A stretch of 64,000 nucleotides of DNA from Acidimicrobiia bacterium (GTDB taxonomy: Bacteria > Actinomycetota > Acidimicrobiia > Spongiisociales > UBA5794): contig JAWKJB010000003.1 in the NCBI GenBank assembly GCA_041393965.1, forward strand, positions 372,001 through 436,000, read 5' to 3'. Of this stretch, positions 42,925-51,654 are shown piece after piece. Both the position numbers and the translations under genes were made by a program. The notes under the pieces were generated by a model. That model was given only the letters and a program-made list of their open reading frames with translations, was not told the DNA's origin and made no database searches. How positions within the stretch are numbered: position 1 is the stretch's first letter; every line of letters starts with the position of its first letter.

Positions 42925-45528
42925 ATGACAGACACGGGTCGGGACACGCAATGGGTCGCGAGCTTCAAGGACGCTGACGAGACCAAGAGGGACCTCCTTG
43001 GGGGAAAGGGCGCAGGGCTCGCCGCCATGACCCAGATCGGCCTCCCGGTCCCGCCTGGGTTCACGATCACCACTGCCGCATGCCGCGAGTACTACGCGAC
43101 GGACGGTGCCATCTCCGATGAGGTCTGGTCCCAGATCGCCGACGCCGTCACGCAACTCGAAGCCGAGACGGGGAAGCGGTTCGGCGACCCTGCCAACCCG
43201 CTGCTCTTGTCGGTCCGATCCGGCTCGGCGGTGTCGATGCCTGGCATGATGGACACGATCCTCGACCTCGGCATGAACGACGAGACCGCCACTGGCCTCG
43301 GCCGTTTGGCCGGCGACGAACGGTTCGCATGGGATGCGTACCGACGCTTTCTCCAGATGTACGCCGATGTGGTGCTCGGCATGGACTCGTCGGTCCTCCA
43401 CGACATCAGCGCCGAACCACGCGAGGCGGTCGAACAGCTCAAGACGATCGTTGCCAGCGCGACAGAGCCGATTCCCACGGATCCGACGACCCAGCTCAGA
43501 GAGTCCGTTTCAGCCGTCTTCCGATCGTGGATGAACCGTCGGGCCGTCAACTACCGCGCGGCGAACGGGATCCGCGACGATCTGTACACCGCGGCCAATG
43601 TGCAGGTGATGGTGTTCGGCAACATCGGTGACCGTTCAGGGACGGGGGTTGTCTTCACGAGGGATCCCACGAGCGGAGAACCGAGCCTGTGGGGGGAGTA
43701 CCTCCCGAATGCCCAGGGTGAGGACATCGTTGCGGGACTTCGGACACCGCTTCCGGTTGCTGCCCTCGCGCAGGATATGCCGGATGCCTACCGCGATCTC
43801 GAGGACTGTGCACGGCGCATCGAGCGCTACGAACGAGACATGCAAGACATCGAGTTCACGGTGGAGAACGGAAAGCTGTGGATGTTGCAAACGCGCCGAG
43901 GGAAACGAGCGGGACGGAGCGCGGTCAGGTGCGCGGTCGACATGGCAACCGAGGGGCTCATCACCCGATCAGAGGCCGTCGCACGAGTACGCCCGAGTGA
44001 GCTCGACGAGCTGCTCCATCCCGTGGTTGCGGCGTCAGATGACGATGTCGTGCTGACCACAGGGCTAGCGGCGTCACCCGGCGGAGCTTCGGGGATCATC
44101 GCGTTGACTGCCGATGACGCCGAACGACTCGCCACCGAGGGCCACGATGTGGTGCTGGTCCGCGACGAGACGAGTCCCGACGACTTCCACGGCATGGTCG
44201 CATCGAAAGCCGTCGTCACTGCACGGGGCGGCATGACCTCCCACGCTGCGGTTGTGGCCCGCGGGATGGGAATGTGCTGTGTCGTCGGATGCAAAGACCT
44301 CACCATCGACGATGACGAGCAGACGGTCTCGACCGACCGTCTGACGGTCAAGGCGGGGAAGGTCGTGACGGTCGACGGATCCACCGGAGTCGTCTACCTC
44401 GGCGCCGTCCCCACGGTCGATGCGGTCCAGGACGACTACTTCGCGACCCTGCTCGCGTGGGCCGCCGAAGAAGGTACGCTCGGTGTCAGGGCGAATGCCG
44501 ACACCGCCACAGACGCTGCTCGGGCCCGCGACTTCGGAGCCGAAGGGATCGGGCTGTGCCGTACCGAACACATGTTCTTCGCTCCGGACCGTATCGAGGC
44601 GGTCAGGGCGATGATCATGGCCGCCGACATCGACGCCCGGATCGCAGCCCTCGAGGTCCTCGAGCCATACCAGCGAGAAGACTTCGTCGGCATCTTCACG
44701 GCCATGGACGGGCTCACCGTCACGATCCGGCTTCTCGACCCTCCGCTACACGAGTTCCTCCCCAACCGCGACGAGACCGTCGAGGAACTGCTCCGGCTCG
44801 AGTTCGCTCCGAGCAACGGCGAGGATCGGACGGGGAGGGTCGAAGAGCTGCGAGGACTCCTCGACCGGACCGACCGTCTCGTTGAGGCGAATCCCATGCT
44901 CGGCCATCGCGGGGCTCGCCTCGGCGTCACCTATCCCGAGATCACCGCGATGCAGACGCGGGCCATCCTCACCGCTGCGATCATCGCACGGAGGAACGGC
45001 GTCGAGGTGCACCCCGAGATCATGGTGCCGCTCGTTGCATATGTGACCGAGTACCGGGACCAGAAGCAGATGATCGACTCCACCGCCGAAGGGGTCTTCG
45101 ACCAGCTCGGGGAATCGGTACCGTTCGCGGTGGGTTCGATGATCGAACTTCCGAGGGCAGCCCTCATCGCGGACGAGATCGCGGCAGAAGCAGACTTCAT
45201 CAGCTTCGGCACCAACGACCTCACCCAGACAACGCTCGGCCTCAGCCGGGACGACTCGTCCCGGTTCCTGCCCGGCTACCTGACACGGGGCCTGATTCCA
45301 GCCGATCCCTTCGTCGAGCTCGACATCGACGGGGTCGGCGCCCTTGTAAGTATCGCGACCGAACGGGCCCGCGCGGCGAACCCGACGATCAAGATCGGTG
45401 TGTGTGGTGAACACGGAGGGGACCCTGCATCGGTTGCGTTCTTCGCACAGATCGGTCTCGACTATGTGTCGTGCTCTCCGTTCCGGGTGCCACTCGCAAG
45501 GCTTGCAACCGCTCAGGTGGACGACTGA
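42925..45528 (+). CDS. ppdK: pyruvate, phosphate dikinase
   Basis: 867 aa. It interconverts pyruvate, ATP and phosphate with PEP, AMP and diphosphate. The N-terminal nucleotide-binding domain has LLGGKGAGLAAMTQIGLPVPPGFTI and SVRSGSAVSMPGMMDTILDLGMN. The swivel histidine is H440 in GGMTSHAAVVARGMG. The C-terminal TIM barrel has GIGLCRTEHMFF and the CGEHGGDP catalytic cysteine near residue 830. A -10 box TAGACT lies at 42910-42915 and GGTGGGAG directly before the ATG. The last 16 nt overlap the convergent transporter gene. Confidence 0.95.
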   Translation: MTDTGRDTQWVASFKDADETKRDLLGGKGAGLAAMTQIGLPVPPGFTITTAACREYYATDGAISDEVWSQIADAVTQLEAETGKRFGDPANPLLLSVRSGSAVSMPGMMDTILDLGMNDETATGLGRLAGDERFAWDAYRRFLQMYADVVLGMDSSVLHDISAEPREAVEQLKTIVASATEPIPTDPTTQLRESVSAVFRSWMNRRAVNYRAANGIRDDLYTAANVQVMVFGNIGDRSGTGVVFTRDPTSGEPSLWGEYLPNAQGEDIVAGLRTPLPVAALAQDMPDAYRDLEDCARRIERYERDMQDIEFTVENGKLWMLQTRRGKRAGRSAVRCAVDMATEGLITRSEAVARVRPSELDELLHPVVAASDDDVVLTTGLAASPGGASGIIALTADDAERLATEGHDVVLVRDETSPDDFHGMVASKAVVTARGGMTSHAAVVARGMGMCCVVGCKDLTIDDDEQTVSTDRLTVKAGKVVTVDGSTGVVYLGAVPTVDAVQDDYFATLLAWAAEEGTLGVRANADTATDAARARDFGAEGIGLCRTEHMFFAPDRIEAVRAMIMAADIDARIAALEVLEPYQREDFVGIFTAMDGLTVTIRLLDPPLHEFLPNRDETVEELLRLEFAPSNGEDRTGRVEELRGLLDRTDRLVEANPMLGHRGARLGVTYPEITAMQTRAILTAAIIARRNGVEVHPEIMVPLVAYVTEYRDQKQMIDSTAEGVFDQLGESVPFAVGSMIELPRAALIADEIAAEADFISFGTNDLTQTTLGLSRDDSSRFLPGYLTRGLIPADPFVELDIDGVGALVSIATERARAANPTIKIGVCGEHGGDPASVAFFAQIGLDYVSCSPFRVPLARLATAQVDD

Positions 45529-46442
45529 ACCGCTTGTCCTGTCCGCCCGCGGGAAAGGAGCCATCCACCGGCTATCGCGACCAGCGCCCCGGCGATCTGG
45601 ATCCACTCGACGGTCTCGTCGAGGACCACGACCCCGAGCACGAGGGCGACAATCGGGATCAAATACGAGATGATCGAGGCGCGAACAGTTCCGAGCCTCC
45701 CAAATGCCGCGACCATCAGCGAACGGGCGAATCCGGTCCCGACGACACCGAGGATCACGAGCGCCGCGATCGGCTTGACGGCAAGTGAGGAATCCCCGGC
45801 ACCCACGATGCCGAACGGTGCGAGGGCGACGGCTGCGATGCTGAGGGTCCACAGGACGACCGCGTTGGCTCCGTAGCGCTGCTGCAACGGGGCGTAGAAC
45901 ACGGCCGCGACCGCATAGCCGATGGTCGCGGAGATAACCATGCCCACGCCCACGGCGCTTGCGGTGGACTCGCCAAGGGCGGGAAGGCCCAACAGAGCGA
46001 TGCCGGTGAACCCGAGGGTGAGCCCTGCGACGCGGCCACCCGATGGCCTGGTTCGGGTCAGGAGCGCCGCGAGGACGGCCGCAAACACCGGGATGCCGCT
46101 CACGAGCATGCCGGTCAGCGACGACGAGATCCGCTCCTCGGCCATGGCGAACAGCAGCGACGGACCGGCCTGCCCGACGAGTGCCGCAACGACCACACGG
46201 CTCCAATCACTTGGGGCCGGCAGGATCCGGGCCGAACGGAACAACGCAATCGCGCCAGCGCCGAGGACGACCCGTGTGAACGCGATCACCCCGGGCGACA
46301 GCGAACGCAACGCGATGGAGATCCAGAGGAAAGCCGATCCGAAGATCAACGAGGTGAGTGCGATGTGTCCCCAGTCGAAGGGCCGAAACCCACCCGGCTG
46401 GGTGCCCTCGACCGATTCGCGCGCTGACCGTGCCTGCTCCAT
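45513..46442 (-). CDS. EamA-family (DMT) transporter
   Basis: 309 aa from the ATG at 46442; an earlier ATG at 46493 would add 17 residues. Ten hydrophobic segments form two EamA repeats, e.g. HIALTSLIFGSAFLWISIAL, GMLVSGIPVFAAVLAALLT and SYLIPIVALVLGVVVLDETVEWIQIAGALVAIAGGWLL. The substrate is unknown; family members export amino acids and metabolites. The 3' end overlaps ppdK by 16 nt. CATCCT lies 6 nt before the chosen ATG, a weak match to the leaderless pattern. Confidence 0.8.
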   Translation of the reverse strand: MEQARSARESVEGTQPGGFRPFDWGHIALTSLIFGSAFLWISIALRSLSPGVIAFTRVVLGAGAIALFRSARILPAPSDWSRVVVAALVGQAGPSLLFAMAEERISSSLTGMLVSGIPVFAAVLAALLTRTRPSGGRVAGLTLGFTGIALLGLPALGESTASAVGVGMVISATIGYAVAAVFYAPLQQRYGANAVVLWTLSIAAVALAPFGIVGAGDSSLAVKPIAALVILGVVGTGFARSLMVAAFGRLGTVRASIISYLIPIVALVLGVVVLDETVEWIQIAGALVAIAGGWLLSRGRTGQAVQSST

Positions 46443-46517
46443 CACATCAGGATGGCGAGTCGCGGTTCCTACCGTGTGAGCATGCGGCGCCATCGATGGA
46501 GGGATCCTGCGGTGCGG

Positions 46518-46523
46518 TAGGGT
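46518..46523 (+). promoter_or_regulatory. -10 box (TAGGGT) of menC
   Basis: GCGG-TAGGGT lies 36 nt before the menC ATG. Confidence 0.5.
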
Positions 46524-46532
46524 GCGCCCACT

Positions 46533-46558
46533 TCGAACAGGAAACTCGAACAGGAAAC
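46533..46558 (+). repeat. 13-bp tandem duplication carrying the menC ribosome binding site
   Basis: TCGAACAGGAAAC occurs twice in immediate succession (46533-46545, 46546-46558), ending 1 nt before the menC ATG. Each unit contains AGGAAA, so the leader has two candidate Shine-Dalgarno sequences 13 nt apart. Confidence 0.8.
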
Positions 46559-46559
46559 C

Positions 46560-47573
46560 ATGTCAGAGCTGTCCCTCTCGTTCCACCATCTCGTCGTGCC
46601 ACTCCGTGCCGCGTTCACGAACGCAGCCACGACGATCACGGAACGACACATCGGCCTCGTCGAGCTGAGCGACGGCTCGAACACAGGATGGGGGGAGGCA
46701 TCGCCGTATCCGAGCCTCGACCCACCCATCGCGTCGCTGATCGCCGCCGCCGAATCCGGACGGGCGAGCCCGCTCCTTCACACGGCCGTGTCGCTCGCGA
46801 GAGCCGATCTCAGTGCACGGCAGGCAGCACAACCGCTCGGACGCCAGTTCGGGATCGAGCGCACGACGGTTCCGATCTGCCTGGCCGTTGGACACGGGGA
46901 CATGGCAGTCGAGGATGTGAAGACAGCGTCAAGTCGAGGCGTGACCCGGTTCAAGATCAAGGTCGCACCGGGACAGGTCGACCATGTCCGCGCCATCCGG
47001 GAGGCATTCCCAGACCATGTGATCGGCGTCGATGCCAACGGGTCGTTCGACGGAACCACGATCGAGCAACTCCTCGTCCTGCGCGAGGCAGACCTCGCCT
47101 TCATTGAACAGCCATGTGACCTAACCGATCGGGCGCTTGTCGACCGGGTACACGCAAACATCGACGCTCCGGTGTTCGCTGACGAGTCGGTGAGGACCAT
47201 CGCCGATGCGGCTGCCATCGCCGCCACGGACCACATCGACGGCCTTGTCCTCAAGCCCGCTCGTCTCGGCATCGTCGGGGCGGTCGACGCTGCCCGTGCG
47301 GCGTCACATGCCGGGAAGCGATGGCGGGCGTCGGGCCTGCTCGAATCCGGCATCGGACGCGCATACAGCAACCTGCTCGCGGCCCACCGGGATGCGTTCG
47401 TGTCCGATGTGGCACCAGCCGACTGGTTCCTCCAGCGCGATGTCGCCGCGGTGGGGGTGGTCGACGCATCGGTCGAGATTCCCGCCGGTCCCGGCATCGG
47501 CCTCGTTCCGGACGAGTCGGTGCTCGACCGCTTTCGGATCGGCGCCTACGACCTCAGGAACCTTCTCAATTGA
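46560..47573 (+). CDS. menC: o-succinylbenzoate synthase-like enolase-superfamily enzyme
   Basis: 337 aa. Family signatures are present in order: GWGEASPYPSLDPP, GVTRFKIKVAPG (KxK general base), GVDANGSF, AFIEQP, PVFADES (the metal ligands D, E, D) and LVLKPARLG. OSBS in menaquinone synthesis fits best. Enolase-superfamily paralogues (dipeptide epimerase, N-acylamino acid racemase) cannot be excluded because no other men gene is adjacent. The 3' end overlaps the convergent acyl-CoA dehydrogenase by 8 nt. Confidence 0.75.
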   Translation: MSELSLSFHHLVVPLRAAFTNAATTITERHIGLVELSDGSNTGWGEASPYPSLDPPIASLIAAAESGRASPLLHTAVSLARADLSARQAAQPLGRQFGIERTTVPICLAVGHGDMAVEDVKTASSRGVTRFKIKVAPGQVDHVRAIREAFPDHVIGVDANGSFDGTTIEQLLVLREADLAFIEQPCDLTDRALVDRVHANIDAPVFADESVRTIADAAAIAATDHIDGLVLKPARLGIVGAVDAARAASHAGKRWRASGLLESGIGRAYSNLLAAHRDAFVSDVAPADWFLQRDVAAVGVVDASVEIPAGPGIGLVPDESVLDRFRIGAYDLRNLLN

Positions 47574-48708
47574 CCGGTAGTCCAAGGCCTCTGCTGATGA
47601 CGAGCCGCTGAACCTCGGAGGTCCCTTCCCCGATCTCAAGGATCTTGGCGTCGCGGTACTGTCGTGAGACAAGCGTTTCGTCGATGAAGCCCGCACCACC
47701 GAAGACCTGGGTCGCGTCCCTGGTCGCGCTGATCGCGGCCTCGGTGGCATAGAGCTTGGCGACAGCCGCCTCCTGTTTGAACGGCAGCCCGCTGTCCTTG
47801 AGCCACGCCGCGCGATACACGAGGAGCCTCGCGGCATCGGTCATGACTTCCATGTCGGCGCATTTGAACGCGATCGCCTGATACGAACCGATCGGCTTGC
47901 CCATCGACTCGCGCTCGTTCGCGTACGCAACCGACTGTTCGAGACAGCATTGGAGCACCCCCACCGCCATCGCACCGAGCGCAATGCGTCCGTCGTCGAG
48001 GGTCGACAAGAACTGGTTGAAGCCCTTGCCGCGGTCCCCGAGCAGGTTCGTGGCCGGAACTCGACACTCGTCGAAGATGAGGCCATGGGTGTCAGAGGCA
48101 CGCCACCCCATTTTCCGATACGGGGGTTCGACGATGAACCCCGGGGTGCCGGACGGAACGACGATCGCGGAGATCTCGTCGGGTCCGGTCCGTGCGGTGA
48201 TCGTCACGAGGCTGGTCATGTCGGTCCCCGAGTTGGTGATGAAGGCCTTTGCGCCGTTGATCACCCATTGGTCCCCGTCGAGCTCCGCCCGTGTCGCGGT
48301 TGCGCCCGCATCGGAACCTGCGCCGGGCTCGGTCAGGCCGAACCCCGCAAGAGCTCTCCCCGCAACGAGGTCCGGCAGCCACCGCTCCTTGAGTTCAGGC
48401 GATCCGAACTCGTGGATCGGGTTGATGCCGAGACCGACCCCTGCCTCGAGCGTGATCGCCATCGATTGATCGACACGGGCGAGCTCCTCGATCGCGATGC
48501 ATAGGCTCGTGAAGTCCCCGCCTGCACCGCCCCATTCCCTGTCTGCGGTGATGCCGAAGAGCCCGAGGTCACCCATCTCTCTGACAACATCGATCGGAAA
48601 ATAGTGGTCGCGGTCCCACGCCTCAGCATGGGGAGCGATCCTCGTCTCGGCGAAGTCGGAAACCATCGCCCGAAGGGCATCATGTTCGGCGGTAAGACTG
48701 AAATCCAT
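47566..48708 (-). CDS. acyl-CoA dehydrogenase
   Basis: 380 aa, the normal length. FGLTEPGAGSDAGATATRAELDGD (FAD and substrate region), INGAKAFITNSG, RKMGWRASDTHGLIFDECRVP and the C-terminal QVFGGAGFIDETLVSRQYRDAKILEIGEGTSEVQRLVISR identify the family. The catalytic glutamate is the one in IGEGTSE. GGGAGC precedes the ATG. It lies 70 nt after idi on the same strand and could belong to the same transcript as the UbiD operon, but its substrate cannot be read from the sequence. Confidence 0.9.
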   Translation of the reverse strand: MDFSLTAEHDALRAMVSDFAETRIAPHAEAWDRDHYFPIDVVREMGDLGLFGITADREWGGAGGDFTSLCIAIEELARVDQSMAITLEAGVGLGINPIHEFGSPELKERWLPDLVAGRALAGFGLTEPGAGSDAGATATRAELDGDQWVINGAKAFITNSGTDMTSLVTITARTGPDEISAIVVPSGTPGFIVEPPYRKMGWRASDTHGLIFDECRVPATNLLGDRGKGFNQFLSTLDDGRIALGAMAVGVLQCCLEQSVAYANERESMGKPIGSYQAIAFKCADMEVMTDAARLLVYRAAWLKDSGLPFKQEAAVAKLYATEAAISATRDATQVFGGAGFIDETLVSRQYRDAKILEIGEGTSEVQRLVISRGLGLPVN

Positions 48709-48778
48709 CGAAGCTCCCGTGGTCGCCGGCATGATACGACGGTCGGGTCCTTCGCTGCCGGGTGGACCACCTGTGTGA

Positions 48779-49342
48779 TCAGCCCGCAGAGGGATCGACG
48801 CGCGGCAGTGCCGTCCTGAGAACCGCCGCAAGCCACGGTGTGAACATCGCACCACAAAACGGTGCCAGATCGGCGGCATCGCAATCGAACCATCGGAGTT
48901 CCGCGATCTCTGCCGGGTCCGGCTCCGGGTCGTCGGTGAGCACCCCCGCAAAGACATGGTCGAGTTCCCATTCGGCGAACGCAGACTGTGGATCATCTGC
49001 TCGGTAGGTGAACGATCCGCACGGCACAAGGTCGGGTGAGGCGACCTCGAGCTCCTCCCGTACCCGACGCGCCGCCGCTTCCGCTGGCGCTTCACCCGGC
49101 ATCGGGTGGGTGCAGCAGGCGTTCGACCACAGGCCGCCGAAGTGGTACTTGGTCGGCGCGCGCCGTTGGAGCAACACCGCACCGGTGGTATCGAACAAAC
49201 AAACCGACACGGCGCGGTGCAGGAGCCCTGGTCCGGAGTGTGCGATGATCTTGTGCTCAACCCCGACATCGCGGTCCTCGGGGTCCACGAGCACGACCAG
49301 ATCGCGATCAGTCGGCGAGGTCACCTCTTCCCCGGTCGACAT
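48779..49342 (-). CDS. idi: isopentenyl-diphosphate delta-isomerase, type I
   Basis: 187 aa. It converts IPP to DMAPP. The active-site cysteine is in WSNACCTHPMPGE. The Nudix-like helix has AAARRVREELEV with the catalytic glutamates, and the tail has EWELDHVFAGVL. HKIIAHSGPGLLHRAVSVCLFD is also typical. It starts 10 nt after the HAD gene and is the last gene of the iclR-ubiD-HAD-idi unit. An idi gene in an aromatic (de)carboxylase operon is unusual; DMAPP is a precursor of the prFMN cofactor that UbiD needs. Confidence 0.92.
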   Translation of the reverse strand: MSTGEEVTSPTDRDLVVLVDPEDRDVGVEHKIIAHSGPGLLHRAVSVCLFDTTGAVLLQRRAPTKYHFGGLWSNACCTHPMPGEAPAEAAARRVREELEVASPDLVPCGSFTYRADDPQSAFAEWELDHVFAGVLTDDPEPDPAEIAELRWFDCDAADLAPFCGAMFTPWLAAVLRTALPRVDPSAG

Positions 49343-49352
49343 GAGCCGGAGC

Positions 49353-50195
49353 TCACCCGTGTTCGTCGAGCCACGGGATCAGGTCGGCGATGCTCTCAAG
49401 CACGGTGTGGGGCCGCTCCGCCTCGGACACGCCGTCGAGGTCGGTGGCCTTCGCCGTGCCGGTGAGGACCAACACCGTGTGCATCCCGGCGTTGCGACCC
49501 ATCGCGATATCCGTTGCGATCTGGTCGCCGATAACAAGGCCCTGTTCGGGAGGCACGCCGAGGACCCGTGCCGCCATCTTCCCAGACCACGGGGAGGGCT
49601 TTCCGGTCACGATCGGTTCCTGGCCGGTGGCGTAGGCCACCGCTTTGACCATGGCCCCTGTCCCTGGAGCAAAGCCGCCCGCAACCGGGAGTCGCGGGTC
49701 GTAGTTCGTTGCGAAGAACTCGGCTCCTCCCCAGATCGCTTGGCACACCGCGTTGAGCCGTTGCGGATCGAAGTTCGAATCTCGTCCCATCACGACCGCA
49801 TCGACCGGCTCCGTCGAGTCGAAACCGACGAAGTTGAGGTTCCGTTCCGTGAGGGCTTCGAGCAGGCCGGGGTCGCCGACCCCGAGGATCCGACTCGTTG
49901 CGTGCAGTTCCGCCATCACCTCCGCTGCGACGATGGCCGATGTCACGATCTCGGAGCGCTCGGCGGGAATCCCCATGTCTCCGAGTCGCTCGATCCATGT
50001 CCCAACCGTCATCGAGTTGTCGTTCGTGAAGAACGCGAACGGCACGCTCCGATTGCGGAGTTGGGCAAGGGTCTCGAGGGCGCCAGGAAGAACCTGGCGC
50101 CCCCGAGCGACGGTGCCGTCGATGTCGAAGATGATGCCTTCAATGCGTCCGTTCGAAGCGTTCGGTCGCGGGTTGTCGTCAGACGACTCGCTCAT
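49353..50195 (-). CDS. HAD-IIA family phosphatase (NagD-like)
   Basis: 280 aa. HAD motif I is GIIFDIDGTVARG, motif II is FFTNDNSMTV, and motifs III and IV are GKPSPW and GLVIGDQIATDIAMGRNAGM. The C2-type cap lies between. This group dephosphorylates small phosphorylated compounds (p-nitrophenyl phosphate, sugar phosphates, phosphoglycolate). The start overlaps the ubiD stop (ATGA) and idi follows closely. It could dephosphorylate DMAPP to DMAP for UbiX, or act on a phenyl phosphate; both are inference. Confidence 0.85.
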   Translation of the reverse strand: MSESSDDNPRPNASNGRIEGIIFDIDGTVARGRQVLPGALETLAQLRNRSVPFAFFTNDNSMTVGTWIERLGDMGIPAERSEIVTSAIVAAEVMAELHATSRILGVGDPGLLEALTERNLNFVGFDSTEPVDAVVMGRDSNFDPQRLNAVCQAIWGGAEFFATNYDPRLPVAGGFAPGTGAMVKAVAYATGQEPIVTGKPSPWSGKMAARVLGVPPEQGLVIGDQIATDIAMGRNAGMHTVLVLTGTAKATDLDGVSEAERPHTVLESIADLIPWLDEHG

Positions 50196-51619
50196 CCGAA
50201 GTACTCGTCCCAGTGCTCCTTGACATGGGCTGCCATGTCGTCGTCGAGGAAGATTCTCGCCGGGCGCTCGTCATCGCCCCACTCGTACGGCGTTGTGCAG
50301 TCGATGATGACACGAGAGGTCATGAATCGATCCGAACGCGGGAGCGACGGGTCAAGCGGCGTCGAGCGGCCCCGACGCAGGATCTGGGTCCCGAACTCGG
50401 GCTGATACTTGAAGCTGAGGGCGTACATCACCTGATCCATGTTCTCGACATCGATGTCGTCGTCGACGAGGATCACCGTCTTCAATCCGTAGTTTCCTGT
50501 CGTCGATGCGAACGCAGCGAGCCCGACTTGGGTCGAGTGGCCGTGATACATCGGTTTCATCGAGATGATGGCGAGCATCCGGCCTGCGGACGCTGGTGGA
50601 CCGTACACGGCCGTGATACCGGGGATCTGCATCCGTCGCAGGTCGTTCCACAGCGAAGCGGTCCGGTTGACGCTCATCACCATGTGGGTGTCGGTGGTTG
50701 GCCGTCCGACCGTCGTCGACCACAGGATCGGATCGTTGCGGTGGGTGATGGCCTTGACGCGGATGAAGTACTGCTCCTCGTCGCCCTTTCCCGAGTAGTG
50801 ACCGGTGTATTCACCGAACGGGCCCTCGCTGCGGACCTCGCCGGGGACGATCTCGCCTTCGACAACCCACTCGGCGCTTGCGGGCACCAGCAGGTCAGAG
50901 GTCTCGGCCTTGACCACCTCGACGGGCGATCCACGAAGGGCGCCAGCGACATCGTATTCGCTCTCTTCGAGACCGAAGAGGGTGCTCCCACACAGGAACA
51001 GGGTCGGGTCAGCGCCCGACACATAGGCAACCGGCATCGGGATACCGGCCTCCTGGTAGTCGCGGAAGTCGATCTCGCCGTCCTTGGCCTTGATCATGTA
51101 GATGCACAGTTCCTGGCTGTCGCCAACCATCGCCCGGTAGGTCCCAAGATTCAGGCGTCCCGTCTTGAGGTTCCGGGTGATGAGATAACCAGCGGTGCCG
51201 AAGTAGCGGCCACCGTCTCCCGGGTAGAACCACGGTGAGGGGATCTTGAGGATATCTGCGTCATCGCCGAGGAGGATGTTCTCCTTCGTCGGGCCCGTAT
51301 CCAACTCCTTGGGCGGAACGAGGTTTCCGTGGATCCGATCAACCCACTCCTGGGAGAGGTTCATCAGGCTTGTGTCCTGTGGCATGTCGAGGGAGATGGC
51401 GAGACGCTCACGCGCCGTCAAGGCGCTCGTGAAGACGCGCTTGCCCGGGTAGTCCTTCACATTGTTGAAGAGAAGCGCGGAACCGCCCCCCTGTCGTTCC
51501 TCGTTCAGCTTCGCGACATGGCTCAGCTCGAGGTTCCAGTCGACCTCGCGGTCGATCGTATGGAGTTGTCCCTCGGCATCGAGTCGCTCGATGAATGATC
51601 GCAAGTCGTCAAATGGCAT
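50192..51619 (-). CDS. UbiD-family prFMN-dependent (de)carboxylase
   Basis: 475 aa. Family signatures: LKIPSPWFYPGDGGRYFGTAG, NLGTYRAMV (R162, the expected catalytic arginine), VPASAEWVVEGEIVPGE (residues 245-261) and SEGPFGEYTGHYSG, which hold the conserved glutamates. UbiD enzymes reversibly (de)carboxylate aromatic or unsaturated acids with prenylated FMN. Two PEP-synthase-like subunits nearby make a phenylphosphate-carboxylase role the best hypothesis. AAAGGAGA precedes the ATG. It is co-transcribed with iclR (35-nt gap) and the HAD gene. Confidence 0.88.
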   Translation of the reverse strand: MPFDDLRSFIERLDAEGQLHTIDREVDWNLELSHVAKLNEERQGGGSALLFNNVKDYPGKRVFTSALTARERLAISLDMPQDTSLMNLSQEWVDRIHGNLVPPKELDTGPTKENILLGDDADILKIPSPWFYPGDGGRYFGTAGYLITRNLKTGRLNLGTYRAMVGDSQELCIYMIKAKDGEIDFRDYQEAGIPMPVAYVSGADPTLFLCGSTLFGLEESEYDVAGALRGSPVEVVKAETSDLLVPASAEWVVEGEIVPGEVRSEGPFGEYTGHYSGKGDEEQYFIRVKAITHRNDPILWSTTVGRPTTDTHMVMSVNRTASLWNDLRRMQIPGITAVYGPPASAGRMLAIISMKPMYHGHSTQVGLAAFASTTGNYGLKTVILVDDDIDVENMDQVMYALSFKYQPEFGTQILRRGRSTPLDPSLPRSDRFMTSRVIIDCTTPYEWGDDERPARIFLDDDMAAHVKEHWDEYFG

Positions 51620-51654
51620 GTGTCGTCTCCTTTCGGCGCGCCGAATCGTCGCGC

